From contig JAITIS010000097.1 in assembly GCA_031279305.1 (NCBI GenBank), forward strand, positions 1 through 26,819: 26,819 nt of DNA. The letters run 5' to 3'. A program made the position numbers and the translations under genes. Source of the stretch: Candidatus Margulisiibacteriota bacterium. GTDB lineage: Bacteria > Margulisbacteria > Termititenacia > Termititenacales > Termititenacaceae. The notes beneath the pieces are model-generated. The model was not told where the DNA came from, searched no databases, and worked only from the letters and a program-made list of their open reading frames with translations. Positions 13,739 through 21,958 of this stretch are shown piece by piece; the first letter of the stretch is position 1, and the number at the start of each line of letters is the position of its first letter.

Positions 13739-14484
13739 GCGTCTCCGGTTATTTGCTGGGCAGGGTGCGTTCCCGCGAAGCCAGACTGTTAACCGCGGCG
13801 GATTACGCGAAATACGATTATGCCGCGGCGGCGACTTTTGAGGAGCTGGAGCAGAAACTCCACTATGAACTAGACGAACTGCGCCGCGACTTGTTTTGGA
13901 ACACAGATATTGCGGAGCTGTTCTGGAAAAAATATGACAATCATAATCTAAAAATTCTGCTCAAAGAAAAACTAACCGGCCAGGATTTGAGCGCCTATCT
14001 TCTGCGGCTTGGTAAAAATACTCTGGCGGAATTTGACCGCGCGCTAATTGAACAGGCCGCGGAGCTTTACGCGCGGACCGCGGATTTCGGGCAAATGGAT
14101 TATTTTCTGGACCAGAAATATTTTGCGGAGTTAAAAAAACTGGCCGCCAAATTTAGTCTTCCGGTGCGCCGGTATGCGCAGGCTCTGGCGGACATTGCGG
14201 ACTACAAGCGGGCATTTACCCCGGAAAATGCCGCGGAAACTCTGCGCGCCAAATTCCCCGGGCTTAAACTGCCGGAAGAATTAAACGAAGGCGCTGTCGA
14301 GAAAGCGCTGGATGATTACGCCGCCGGGCTGCTTTTTGCCGGGCGCTATGCTTTTGACGCGGCGGCGGTTTTTTGTTATTTGCTGGCCAAAGAAAACGAA
14401 ATAAAAAATTTGAAAACAATGTATCTGTCCCGCGCCAAAGGTTTGGCCGGCTTGACCGCTTATTTGAGGCGCTCGTATGTCTAG
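13735..14484 (+). CDS. V-type ATP synthase subunit C (central-stalk socket)
   Basis: This 249-residue all-helical protein is subunit C/d, which sits on the rotor ring and receives the central shaft. The best signature is the end, CYLLAKENEIKNLKTMYLSRAKGL, which matches the family's conserved YLLAKExEIKNI...KG region. It is shorter than the usual 320-350 residues, perhaps lacking one of the three repeated helical lobes. A GTG at 13726 is in frame, but ATG 13735 overlaps the stop of subunit E as ATGA and is preferred. It overlaps the next gene by eight bases. Confidence 0.83.
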   Translation: MSVSGYLLGRVRSREARLLTAADYAKYDYAAAATFEELEQKLHYELDELRRDLFWNTDIAELFWKKYDNHNLKILLKEKLTGQDLSAYLLRLGKNTLAEFDRALIEQAAELYARTADFGQMDYFLDQKYFAELKKLAAKFSLPVRRYAQALADIADYKRAFTPENAAETLRAKFPGLKLPEELNEGAVEKALDDYAAGLLFAGRYAFDAAAVFCYLLAKENEIKNLKTMYLSRAKGLAGLTAYLRRSYV

Positions 14485-14788
14485 GGAGGTGGCCTGCCTA
14501 GGCTCCGCGGAAGTGGTCAAGCCCTTCAGCGCGCTGGGCTTAAATTGTTTTGAATTAAACAGCGCGGACAAAGCCAGAGAACTGCTTTTGGCTCTGGCCG
14601 CGGAGAAAGACACCAGCTTGATCCTCATCGCCGAGCGGCTGGCCAAAGATTTACTGCCGGAGATCGAGAAAATAAAAAAACAGGAGCTGCCGGCGGTGTT
14701 TATTCTGCCGGAATATAAAACTCAGGCCAATCTCGGCTTGCGGCGGCTGGAAAATACTATGGCGCGCGCTATAGGTAAAAGCGTGTAG
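14477..14788 (+). CDS. V-type ATP synthase subunit F (central shaft)
   Basis: This 103-residue protein fits NtpG/subunit F in size and place (between C and A). It has the expected alternating pattern of a small Rossmann-like fold: VACLGSAEVVKPFSALGL, then LILIAERLAKDLLPEIEKI, then PAVFILPEY. It binds subunit D to form the rotating shaft. Its start overlaps the end of subunit C by eight bases, and nine bases follow its stop before the subunit A ATG. Confidence 0.85.
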   Translation: MSREVACLGSAEVVKPFSALGLNCFELNSADKARELLLALAAEKDTSLILIAERLAKDLLPEIEKIKKQELPAVFILPEYKTQANLGLRRLENTMARAIGKSV

Positions 14789-14797
14789 GAGGAAAAA

Positions 14798-16546
14798 ATG
14801 GCAGGCAAAATTATAAAAATCGCGGGGCCGCTGGTTATCGCCGAACTGCCCGCGGTCAAAATGTACGATGTGGTCAGAGTCGGCGACCGCCGTCTGATTG
14901 GCGAGATCATCGAGATCAAAACAGACAGCATCGCCATCCAAGTCTACGAGGAAACCGCCGGACTAAAGCCGGGCGAACCGGTGGAAACCACCGGCGAGCC
15001 GCTGTCGGTGATGTTAGCTCCGGGTTTAATCACGACTATTTTCGACGGCATACAGCGTCCGCTGGAGCGCATCCGCGCAAAATATGGCGCGTTCATCGCC
15101 AAAGGCGCGGACATCCCGGCCCTAGACTTAGAAAAGAAATGGAAATTTGTGCCGGAGGCTAAAATCGGCGACACGCTTAAGGCCGGCGACACGCTGGGTT
15201 TTGTGCAGGAAACCCCGGCGGTAAAACATCTGATAATGCTGCCGCCGCTGTCCGCCGGGGGCAAATTAAAAAGCCTAAAATCCGGGGAGTTTAATATTAC
15301 GGAAACTATTGCTGTGCTGTCCGGGCCGGACGGCCGGGAGGAAAAAATCGCTATGCTGCAGAAATGGCCGATCCGCAAAAAACGGCCTTATGTTCAAAAA
15401 CTTCCGCCGAATAAGCCGCTGATTACCGGCCAGAGAATTATCGATACTTTTTTTCCGGTGGCCAAGGGCGGCACGGCCTGCATACCGGGGCCTTTTGGTT
15501 CCGGCAAGACTGTCGTGCAGCATCAGCTCGCTAAATGGGCGGATGCGGATTTGATCGTTTATATTGGCTGCGGTGAGCGCGGCAACGAGATGACTGATGT
15601 TCTGCAGGAATTTCCGCATTTAAAAGACCCGCAGACCGGCGAGGCGCTTATCAAGCGCACGGTGCTGATCGCCAATACGTCCAATATGCCGGTGGCGGCG
15701 CGCGAAGCCTCGGTGTACACCGGCATCACGATCGCCGAATATTTCCGCGATATGGGTTATGACGTGGCAATGATGGCCGACTCCACTTCCCGCTGGGCTG
15801 AGGCTCTGCGTGAGATGTCCGGCCGTCTGGAAGAAATGCCCGGGGAAGAAGGCTATCCGGCTTATTTAGGTTCGCGGCTGGCGGAATTTTACGAACGCTC
15901 TGGCCGTGTGCTCTCGCTCGGCACAGCCGGACGCGAGGGCACCCTGAGCGTCATCGGCGCGGTGTCGCCTCCCGGCGGCGATCTGTCCGAGCCGGTCACC
16001 CAGAATACCCTGCGCGTGGCTAAAGTTTTCTGGGCTTTGGACTCGGCGCTGGCCTATGCCAGACATTTTCCGGCGATTAACTGGCTCAAAAGTTACTCGC
16101 TTTACCTCGACAATTTGAAAGAATATTACCTGTCTAACGTAGATGAAGAATGGCCGCGGATGCGCGTGCAGGCAGCCAGCCTGCTTCAGCAGGAATCCGA
16201 ACTGCAGGAAATGGTCAAACTAGTCGGAGCGGATGCGCTGTCCGGCCGCGAGCGGCTGGTGCTGGAGGCCGCCCGGTCTCTGCGCGAAGATTACCTGCAT
16301 CAAGTGGCTTTTGATGAAACAGACACTTACACTTCTTTTCGCAAACAATATTTGCTGCTTAAATCCGTGCTGGCTTTTTATCAGGCCGGCGAAAAACTGC
16401 TGCGGCAAAATAAAGATATTGAGCAGGTTTTCCGGCTGCCAGTGCGCGCCAAAATTGCGCGGATGAAATATATGCCGGAAAATAAATTGGCGGAGCTGGA
16501 AAATTTGCCGGCGGAGATACTGCAGACGATCGATGCTTTGGCTTGA
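14798..16546 (+). CDS. ntpA: V-type ATP synthase subunit A (catalytic)
   Basis: This 582-residue subunit is the catalytic one of the A3B3 head. The P-loop GPFGSGKT spans G231-T238, the V-type form. Other landmarks are YIGCGERGNEMTDVL (catalytic Glu in GERGNE), MMADSTSRWAEALREMSGRLEEMPGEEGYPAYL, and the non-homologous insertion between about residues 110 and 200 that distinguishes A from F-type beta. AGGAGG lies a few bases before ATG 14798. Length and motifs are normal. Confidence 0.97.
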   Translation: MAGKIIKIAGPLVIAELPAVKMYDVVRVGDRRLIGEIIEIKTDSIAIQVYEETAGLKPGEPVETTGEPLSVMLAPGLITTIFDGIQRPLERIRAKYGAFIAKGADIPALDLEKKWKFVPEAKIGDTLKAGDTLGFVQETPAVKHLIMLPPLSAGGKLKSLKSGEFNITETIAVLSGPDGREEKIAMLQKWPIRKKRPYVQKLPPNKPLITGQRIIDTFFPVAKGGTACIPGPFGSGKTVVQHQLAKWADADLIVYIGCGERGNEMTDVLQEFPHLKDPQTGEALIKRTVLIANTSNMPVAAREASVYTGITIAEYFRDMGYDVAMMADSTSRWAEALREMSGRLEEMPGEEGYPAYLGSRLAEFYERSGRVLSLGTAGREGTLSVIGAVSPPGGDLSEPVTQNTLRVAKVFWALDSALAYARHFPAINWLKSYSLYLDNLKEYYLSNVDEEWPRMRVQAASLLQQESELQEMVKLVGADALSGRERLVLEAARSLREDYLHQVAFDETDTYTSFRKQYLLLKSVLAFYQAGEKLLRQNKDIEQVFRLPVRAKIARMKYMPENKLAELENLPAEILQTIDALA

Positions 16547-16563
16547 ATTAACGAGGAGGACAG

Positions 16564-17931
16564 ATGCAAAAAGAATATAAAAGCGTTGCGGAAATAGCCG
16601 GGCCTTTGATTTTGGTCGAGGGCGTGGAAAAAGCCGGCTATGAGGAACTGGTCGAAATCCGCGCCGCCGGCGGCGAACTGCGCCGCGGCAAAGTGCTGGA
16701 GGTGCACAGGGACTGGACTTTGGTGCAGATGTTTGAAGGCACCAGCGGTCTGGACAAAGCCGCCAGCGCGCGCTTTCTGGGGCGCGGCGTGGAGCTGCCG
16801 GTGTCGCCCGATATGCTGGGACGAATGTACAGCGGCTCCGGCCAAGCGCGCGACGGCGGCCCGGAAATAATTGCGGAGAAAAATCTGGACATCAACGGAC
16901 TGGCGATCAACCCGACCGCGCGCGCTTATCCCAATGATTTTATTCAAACCGGCATCTCGACCATCGACGGGCTTAATACTCTGGTGCGCGGCCAAAAACT
17001 GCCGATATTCTCCTGCTCCGGTCTGCCCCACGCCCGGCTGGCGGCGCAGATTGCCCGGCAGGCGCAGGTTGCCGGCGACCAACAGGCGGAATTTTCTGTG
17101 GTGTTCGGCGCGCTGGGCATTACTTATGAAGAAGCGGAATTTTTTATGAATGATTTTCGCCGCACAGGGGCCGTCACCCGCGCGGTGCTTTTCATCAATC
17201 TGGCGGATGATCCGGCTATTGAGAGGATTGCCACGCCGCGGCTGGCTCTGACCGCCGCGGAATATCTAGCTTTTGAAAAAGGCCATCACGTGCTGGTGAT
17301 TCTTGCGGACATCACTTCTTACTGCGAGAGCCTGCGCGAGGTGTCCGCCGCGCGCAAAGAAATACCAGGGCGCCGCGGTTTTCCCGGCTATCTGTACACC
17401 GATCTGTCCACGCTGTATGAGCGCGCCGGCCGCCTGCAGGACAAACCGGGGTCGATCACTCTGCTGCCGATCCTGACTATGCCGGAGGATGATAAGACGC
17501 ATCCGATACCGGATTTGACAGGCTACATCACCGAGGGGCAGATTATTCTGGATCGGTCTCTGCACCAGCGCGGTATTTATCCGCCGGTCAATCCGCTGCC
17601 TTCATTGTCGCGGCTGCGCGACAAAGGCATCGGCGAGGGGCGCACCCGCGAAGACCACGCCAATGTGGCCAATCAGCTTTTTGCCGCGTATGCCCGCGGA
17701 CGCGAGGCCAAAGAGCTGGCCGTGATTCTGGGCGAGTCGGCTTTGGGCGACGATGATAAAAAATTTGCCCGTTTTTCCGAGGAGTTTGAGGACCGCTTTA
17801 TCCGGCAGGGCGAGAACGAAAACCGGACTATCGAAGAAACGCTGTCCCTAGGCTGGGAGCTGTTCAAGCTCCTGCCGGAGGAACAGCTGAAACGGTTAAA
17901 GCCGGAACAAATTGAAAAATATTTAAGGTAA
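16564..17931 (+). CDS. ntpB: V-type ATP synthase subunit B (regulatory head subunit)
   Basis: This 455-residue subunit is the non-catalytic partner of A in the hexameric head. It lacks a Walker A lysine motif, as expected, and shows ISTIDGLNTLVRGQKLPIFS, SGLPHARLAAQIARQA, REVSAARKEIPGRRGFPGYLYTDLSTLYERAGR and PDLTGYITEGQI, all typical of V/A-type B. AGGAGG precedes ATG 16564. It is followed after only three bases by a small membrane-protein gene instead of directly by subunit D. Confidence 0.97.
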   Translation: MQKEYKSVAEIAGPLILVEGVEKAGYEELVEIRAAGGELRRGKVLEVHRDWTLVQMFEGTSGLDKAASARFLGRGVELPVSPDMLGRMYSGSGQARDGGPEIIAEKNLDINGLAINPTARAYPNDFIQTGISTIDGLNTLVRGQKLPIFSCSGLPHARLAAQIARQAQVAGDQQAEFSVVFGALGITYEEAEFFMNDFRRTGAVTRAVLFINLADDPAIERIATPRLALTAAEYLAFEKGHHVLVILADITSYCESLREVSAARKEIPGRRGFPGYLYTDLSTLYERAGRLQDKPGSITLLPILTMPEDDKTHPIPDLTGYITEGQIILDRSLHQRGIYPPVNPLPSLSRLRDKGIGEGRTREDHANVANQLFAAYARGREAKELAVILGESALGDDDKKFARFSEEFEDRFIRQGENENRTIEETLSLGWELFKLLPEEQLKRLKPEQIEKYLR

Positions 17932-17934
17932 AAA

Positions 17935-18252
17935 ATGCACAAACTTTTAATAGCCTTGTTTATCGGTTTAGCCGCGGCAGTTATTGATATTGCGCCGATG
18001 TTTTGGCAAAAAATGGACAGGTTCTTTGTCGCCTCGGCTTTTTTTGTTTGGCTTGTTCTGGGCCTGTTCATTTCCCGGATTAATTTTGCCGCCAATGCTT
18101 TTTTGAATGGAAGCACAACGGCTTTGTTATTTATTTTGCCGATGAGTTTTTTGATATACAAGCTCGACCCTAAAGGATTGCCAATAGTCATTGTCACAAC
18201 GATTGCTCCAGGGGGTTGTGTTGGTTATTTTTCTAAATTGCTTTTGGGTTAG
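17935..18252 (+). CDS. Small four-helix membrane protein inside the V-ATPase operon
   Basis: This 105-residue protein is very hydrophobic, with likely membrane helices near residues 4-23, 30-49, 60-78 and 82-104, joined by short loops (MFWQKMDR, SRINFAANAFLNG, KLDPKGLP). It is packed between subunits B and D with three and two bases of spacing, so it is certainly co-transcribed. I do not recognise a named family. The first hairpin (IDIAPMFWQKMDRFFVASAF) and second helix (WLVLGLFISRI) resemble small uncharacterised membrane proteins known from other bacteria, but I cannot name the group. It is not any of the standard V-ATPase subunits. Codon use is less GC-rich than that of its neighbours. Confidence 0.8.
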   Translation: MHKLLIALFIGLAAAVIDIAPMFWQKMDRFFVASAFFVWLVLGLFISRINFAANAFLNGSTTALLFILPMSFLIYKLDPKGLPIVIVTTIAPGGCVGYFSKLLLG

Positions 18253-18254
18253 AT

Positions 18255-18878
18255 ATGGCAAAATTAAATGTCAATCCCAATCGAATGGAGCTCTTGAAAC
18301 TCAAGAGTCGTCTGCAGTTTGCCCGCCGCGGCCACAAGCTCCTCAAAGATAAACAGGAGAGCCTGATGCAGGAATTTATGCGCGCGCTTAAAGCGCTGCG
18401 CGCTTTGTATGAACAGATGAATAAAAATTTAGATGGTGTTTATGAAAAATTTTATCAGGCGCAGGCCGGCAGCGCGCCCTATGCTCTGGAAGAGGCGCTA
18501 ACCGGTGCCGCGGCCAAAACCACTATAACGGTGGAAATGAAAAATCAATTTGGCGTGCAATTTCCGCAGTTTAAGACCGGCGTGCTAAATCCCGGATTCG
18601 GCGGCTCGCCGGCCACGGCGCCCTTGGCCGCGCGCGCTTTGCTGAAAAAAGCGGGGGAAGTTTTCCCCGCTCTTTTAGAACTGGCGCAGACGGAGAAAAA
18701 AATTGAACTGCTGGCCGGCGAGATTGAAAAAACGCGCCGCCGGGTGAACGCGCTGGAATACAATTTGATCCCTGCGCTGGGTGACGCCATAAAAGATATT
18801 ATGCTCAAGCTCGAAGAGCGCGACCGCTCGGAGAGAACGACCCTGATGAAAGTGAAAGATATTATTCAAGCTAGATGA
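18255..18878 (+). CDS. ntpD: V-type ATP synthase subunit D (rotor shaft)
   Basis: This 207-residue subunit forms the long antiparallel coiled coil of the central shaft. The N-terminal LNVNPNRMELLKLKSRLQFARRGHKLLKDKQESLMQEF is diagnostic, and the C-terminal helix RRRVNALEYNLIPALGDAIKDIMLKLEERDRSE carries the conserved RVNALEY motif. It is the last gene of the operon. No clear intrinsic terminator follows before the next promoter at 18895. Confidence 0.96.
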   Translation: MAKLNVNPNRMELLKLKSRLQFARRGHKLLKDKQESLMQEFMRALKALRALYEQMNKNLDGVYEKFYQAQAGSAPYALEEALTGAAAKTTITVEMKNQFGVQFPQFKTGVLNPGFGGSPATAPLAARALLKKAGEVFPALLELAQTEKKIELLAGEIEKTRRRVNALEYNLIPALGDAIKDIMLKLEERDRSERTTLMKVKDIIQAR

Positions 18879-18894
18879 TAAGCAAACCGCGGCT

Positions 18895-18923
18895 TTGACC
18901 CTCGCCCTATTTAGATGTATAAT
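18895..18923 (+). promoter_or_regulatory. Promoter of the DUF3298-type gene
   Basis: TTGACC (18895-18900), exactly 17 bases, then a perfect TATAAT (18918-18923). The predicted leader is about 30 bases and includes AAGGAT upstream of ATG 18961, so this gene has a normal leadered mRNA. Confidence 0.75.
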
Positions 18924-18960
18924 GTTTAATTAAAACGCTTAAAATAAGGATCTGCCATTT

Positions 18961-19779
18961 ATGCAAATTAAAAATATTTTTGTAATGTTTTTTCTGTTGT
19001 CCGCTTTGAGCTTGGCTGACCGACTCCAGCCGGTTAATTATGAGTTTGTGTTTACGGAAGCCAGAGAAACGCAGACCGTGACGGAGTCCCGGGTGCTGTT
19101 CTGGGCTGCGCGGACAGAAAACGCGGAGTCTGTAAAGCTGACCGCTTCTTTGCGGCTGGTGGATCTGCCCTATCTGGACGCCGCCGGCCAGCGGCTGGCG
19201 CGCAATGTTGTTTATAACGGCCAGTCCGTGGCGGATTATGCTAAAGTGCGTTTTGCGGAATTTGCGGCGGAAGTTTCGGCCTCGGCTTTCCCCAGTTCTG
19301 CCGGTTATTCCTATGATGAGCAGATAAAAATTTCTGTGGCTGCTCCGCAATTTGTCAGCTTGAGACAAACTATTTACGCGTTCACCGGCGGAGCGCACGG
19401 CCGCACCAGCGAGAATATCTTTGTGCTGGATTTAGACGCCGGGCGCCGGCTGGCCATAGCTGATGTTTTGACGGCCAGCGCGGAGCTGACTATGCGGCTG
19501 GAAACTCTGCTGCGGCAAAAATACAATATGCGGCCGGGAGATGTTTTTTCTGGCGCGGTCTGGCCGCCGGACAATTTTGATTTTACCGCAGCAGGCTTGG
19601 AGTTAAGCTGGGGTCAGTACGTCATAGGCCCGTATGTCTGGGGGCTGCCCGCAGTCGTCCTGCCGTATGCGGAGTTACAGCCTTTTCTAAATGCCAGGGG
19701 CCGGGAGATCGTCCGCATCCTCTCCAGCCCGGTGACGCGTTTTAATGCCGCGTCTTTGCCGCCGTCACGACAAAAATAA
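18961..19779 (+). CDS. Secreted DUF3298/DUF4163-type protein
   Basis: This 272-residue protein starts with a signal peptide (MQIKNIFVMFFLLSALSLA). A DUF4163-like region of beta strands follows, and then the DUF3298 hallmarks: TIYAFTGGAHGRTSEN (G143-G147), DLDAGRRLAIADVL, and DNFDFTAAGLELSWGQYVIGPYVWGLPAVVLPYAELQPFL. The same fold occurs in RsiV-type lysozyme-sensing proteins and in many periplasmic proteins of unknown role, so no function is assigned. It has its own promoter. Its last 38 bases overlap the 3' end of the convergent secretin gene. Confidence 0.85.
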   Translation: MQIKNIFVMFFLLSALSLADRLQPVNYEFVFTEARETQTVTESRVLFWAARTENAESVKLTASLRLVDLPYLDAAGQRLARNVVYNGQSVADYAKVRFAEFAAEVSASAFPSSAGYSYDEQIKISVAAPQFVSLRQTIYAFTGGAHGRTSENIFVLDLDAGRRLAIADVLTASAELTMRLETLLRQKYNMRPGDVFSGAVWPPDNFDFTAAGLELSWGQYVIGPYVWGLPAVVLPYAELQPFLNARGREIVRILSSPVTRFNAASLPPSRQK

Positions 19780-20635
19780 TATCCGAAGCTAGAGTTTCTT
19801 TGACAGTGTTTTTGAAAAAAATATTTAGGAGCGGAAGATCGCCTAAAAACGGCACTTTTTGGACGCTTTCTCTTTCTTCTTCGTTGTAAAGTCCGGCGAG
19901 GATAAAACTTTCGCCGTTTTTTAGCAGGAGATTAGTTTTAACCTTGCGGGTGGAGAGCACCGGAAACTCTCCGCCTGGCGTCTGTTTCCAGTATTTGATG
20001 GAGCTGATTTCCGGCTGGACTTCCAGATAGATCTGGTCATCCGCGGCAGGCAGCGCCAAAAAAGCCAGATTGATGCCGGAATCAATGTACTGGATCTGCC
20101 ATTGGGCGCTGGAATTATTGGTTTGAACAGGCAGGGCGTAAGGCAGGCGATCGCCGATCTGGATCAACGCCGGTTTGCCGGTCAGCGTCACGAGATTGGG
20201 CGCGGCCAGCATTTTAGTTTTTCCCGCGCCGGCCAGAGCCCGCAAAGTAGCTTCTATTTCCGGCGTGGTTTTACCGAAACGCGCCCCTGCGGAAGTAAAA
20301 TTCCAGTCCACGCCCAGCTGATTGAGGTCATTGGCGGTGAGCTCGAGTATTTGAATATTCAGCTGGACCGCGCGCGGCGGCTGGTCTATGTCCTGCAAAA
20401 TTTTTAAGGCGCGGTTCGTTTGCCCGGTTAGGCCGAGGAGCAGGTAATTGCCGGTTTCTTCAACTGCGATGACCGCGTCGGGGCATAATTTTTGCACGGT
20501 TTCTGCCGCTGTTTCGGCGCTCAGGTAATTCAGGCTTACTGCCCGGTAAGGCAGGGCCTCCGCCGCCGGTGGCGTAAAAGGATCGCGCGCCAGCGCCAGA
20601 CCAAGGAGCAGCAGATAAAATAATTTATTCCTCAT
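19742..20635 (-). CDS. Short secretin (PilQ/GspD family)
   Basis: This 297-residue protein has an N-terminal signal (MRNKLFYLLLLGLALA), one secretin N-type domain (about residues 33-90: VSLNYLSAETAAETVQKL...NYLLLGLTGQTNRALKILQDIDQPP) and a C-terminal secretin domain. The latter includes LGVDWNF, IGDRLPY, STRKVKTNLLLKNGESFILAGL and the closing VPFLGDLPLLNIFFKNTV...DIIFVVTA. It would form an outer-membrane ring. It is far shorter than PilQ (about 600-700) and lacks AMIN and extra N domains. Its ATG overlaps the PilO-like stop as ATGA. Confidence 0.9.
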   Translation of the reverse strand: MRNKLFYLLLLGLALARDPFTPPAAEALPYRAVSLNYLSAETAAETVQKLCPDAVIAVEETGNYLLLGLTGQTNRALKILQDIDQPPRAVQLNIQILELTANDLNQLGVDWNFTSAGARFGKTTPEIEATLRALAGAGKTKMLAAPNLVTLTGKPALIQIGDRLPYALPVQTNNSSAQWQIQYIDSGINLAFLALPAADDQIYLEVQPEISSIKYWKQTPGGEFPVLSTRKVKTNLLLKNGESFILAGLYNEEERESVQKVPFLGDLPLLNIFFKNTVKETLASDIIFVVTAAKTRH

Positions 20636-21054
20636 AATTTGCTCAACTGGATTTTCCCGGCCAGCCCCTGAGCGTTGGATTTAAGCTCCAGACGGATTAT
20701 CTCGCCCGCCGGCTCTGCGGACAGGGCGCGTAGATATTCCAGAAAAGCTGGATACCCGCCCCGCAGGGATAGTTCCAGAAATGTCTCGCCGGAGATGCTG
20801 CTTAGGAATTCCAACCGGGATTTTTCCGCCAGCGCGCGCAGCTCTTCTGCGCCCGCAGTGTCTGCCGTTTCCGCCGGCTGTTTTTTGAACAGCGGATCCT
20901 GCTTGAGCCGCGCAATTTCTGTGCGCAGACTAAGATTGGCGTAATGCAGCCGCAGGCAGCCAAAGCCCAGTCCGCCCGGAATTAAAATGAAAAGCAGGCA
21001 GATCAAAATAAGGGCGCTTATTTTTAATAATTTATTTTTGCGCCAGCCGGACAT
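20632..21054 (-). CDS. PilO/GspM-like inner-membrane protein
   Basis: This 140-residue protein has a short basic N-terminus, one membrane helix (about residues 10-32), a coiled-coil-like stretch (LRTEIARLKQDPLFKK) and a small C-terminal domain with SGETFLELSLRGGYPAFLEYLRALSAEPAGEIIRLELK, the ferredoxin-like strand-helix pattern of PilO and GspM. It sits between a PilN-like and a secretin gene, the order of pilN-pilO-(pilP)-pilQ operons. A ribosome site GGAGAAGGA precedes ATG 21054, inside the end of the upstream gene. The sequence match is weak, so the call relies partly on context. Confidence 0.7.
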   Translation of the reverse strand: MSGWRKNKLLKISALILICLLFILIPGGLGFGCLRLHYANLSLRTEIARLKQDPLFKKQPAETADTAGAEELRALAEKSRLEFLSSISGETFLELSLRGGYPAFLEYLRALSAEPAGEIIRLELKSNAQGLAGKIQLSKL

Positions 21055-21958
21055 TTTCCTTCTCCAGAAATTTTTTTAACTCGGTGCGGAGCGTGAAATT
21101 GATGCGAGCGTCCTTGTTTAATCTGGCTAACTCCGGTTTCAAACTGCTCGCGGTTTTGAGCGCTTTTTGCAGGGCTTTCAAGTCTTTGTCCTGCGCGCAG
21201 AAGCCCTCAAGCTTCAGCTCCTGTTCGGCGTAAAGCAATTCATTAAGATAAACCCGTTCGGGTATATTCAAGCTGAAGGCATAAAGATACTCGCTGAGTT
21301 TTTGATTGACGGCTTTGTTTTTTTGCCGGAGATTCATTTCTCGCTCTTGTGCTTTTAGTTTTTTTAGCTGAGCGGCCAGCGCGGTTTTCTCCCGCCGGCA
21401 AATAGCATTTTGTCCGGCGAGCCTGTGTTTCAGCCAGATCAATTCCGGGCCAGCCAGCAGGCATAGCGCCGCGGCGGCGGCGCAAAAGATCCGGCCGGCG
21501 TTAAAGATTCTTTGTAAAAAATTCTCGATCTGCCAAAAATTTACTTTATTCTCGAACAGCAAAAACTGCCGGTCGGCGGAATATATTTTGATTTTCTGAT
21601 TTGCAATAACCGTGGCTGCTTCTAAATCTTCTTTCGGCGCCACACAAAAAAGCCCCTGACAGCTGGTTTCCTCCTGTAAATATAACTGGTAGGCGTGATA
21701 ATAATTTTCGATAGGCCGGGGCAGGGCGGCGTTGATGTGCCAGAGTATCTGCTCCGGCACGGGAATGTGCGGCTCCAGAGTTAAATGAAACTGCTCTATG
21801 TGCAGCAGATTTTTATGCAGCAGTATTTCCAGCACGTCTCCGGCGGGCAGCCGGCGCAGTTCGAGCAGGTCATTGATCTGGACTTCTGTCTTTTGCAGCC
21901 GGCACAAATTCTGAAAATATTGCCTTGCTCCTGTCCGTTGTTCAGGACAAAACCCCAT
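21032..21958 (-). CDS. PilN/GspL-like assembly protein
   Basis: This 308-residue protein has a cytoplasmic N-terminal region of about 150 residues, one membrane helix near 154-176 (AGRIFCAAAAALCLLAGPELIWL), a long coiled coil (about 180-225) and a PilN-like end (NIPERVYLNELLYAEQELKLEGFCAQDKDLKALQKAL). PilN normally has only a short tail before its helix. The extra domain may stand in for PilM, as in GspL, but I see no actin-like ATP motifs. A perfect AAAGGAGC ribosome site lies before ATG 21958. It overlaps the PilO-like gene by 23 bases. Confidence 0.72.
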   Translation of the reverse strand: MGFCPEQRTGARQYFQNLCRLQKTEVQINDLLELRRLPAGDVLEILLHKNLLHIEQFHLTLEPHIPVPEQILWHINAALPRPIENYYHAYQLYLQEETSCQGLFCVAPKEDLEAATVIANQKIKIYSADRQFLLFENKVNFWQIENFLQRIFNAGRIFCAAAAALCLLAGPELIWLKHRLAGQNAICRREKTALAAQLKKLKAQEREMNLRQKNKAVNQKLSEYLYAFSLNIPERVYLNELLYAEQELKLEGFCAQDKDLKALQKALKTASSLKPELARLNKDARINFTLRTELKKFLEKENVRLAQK

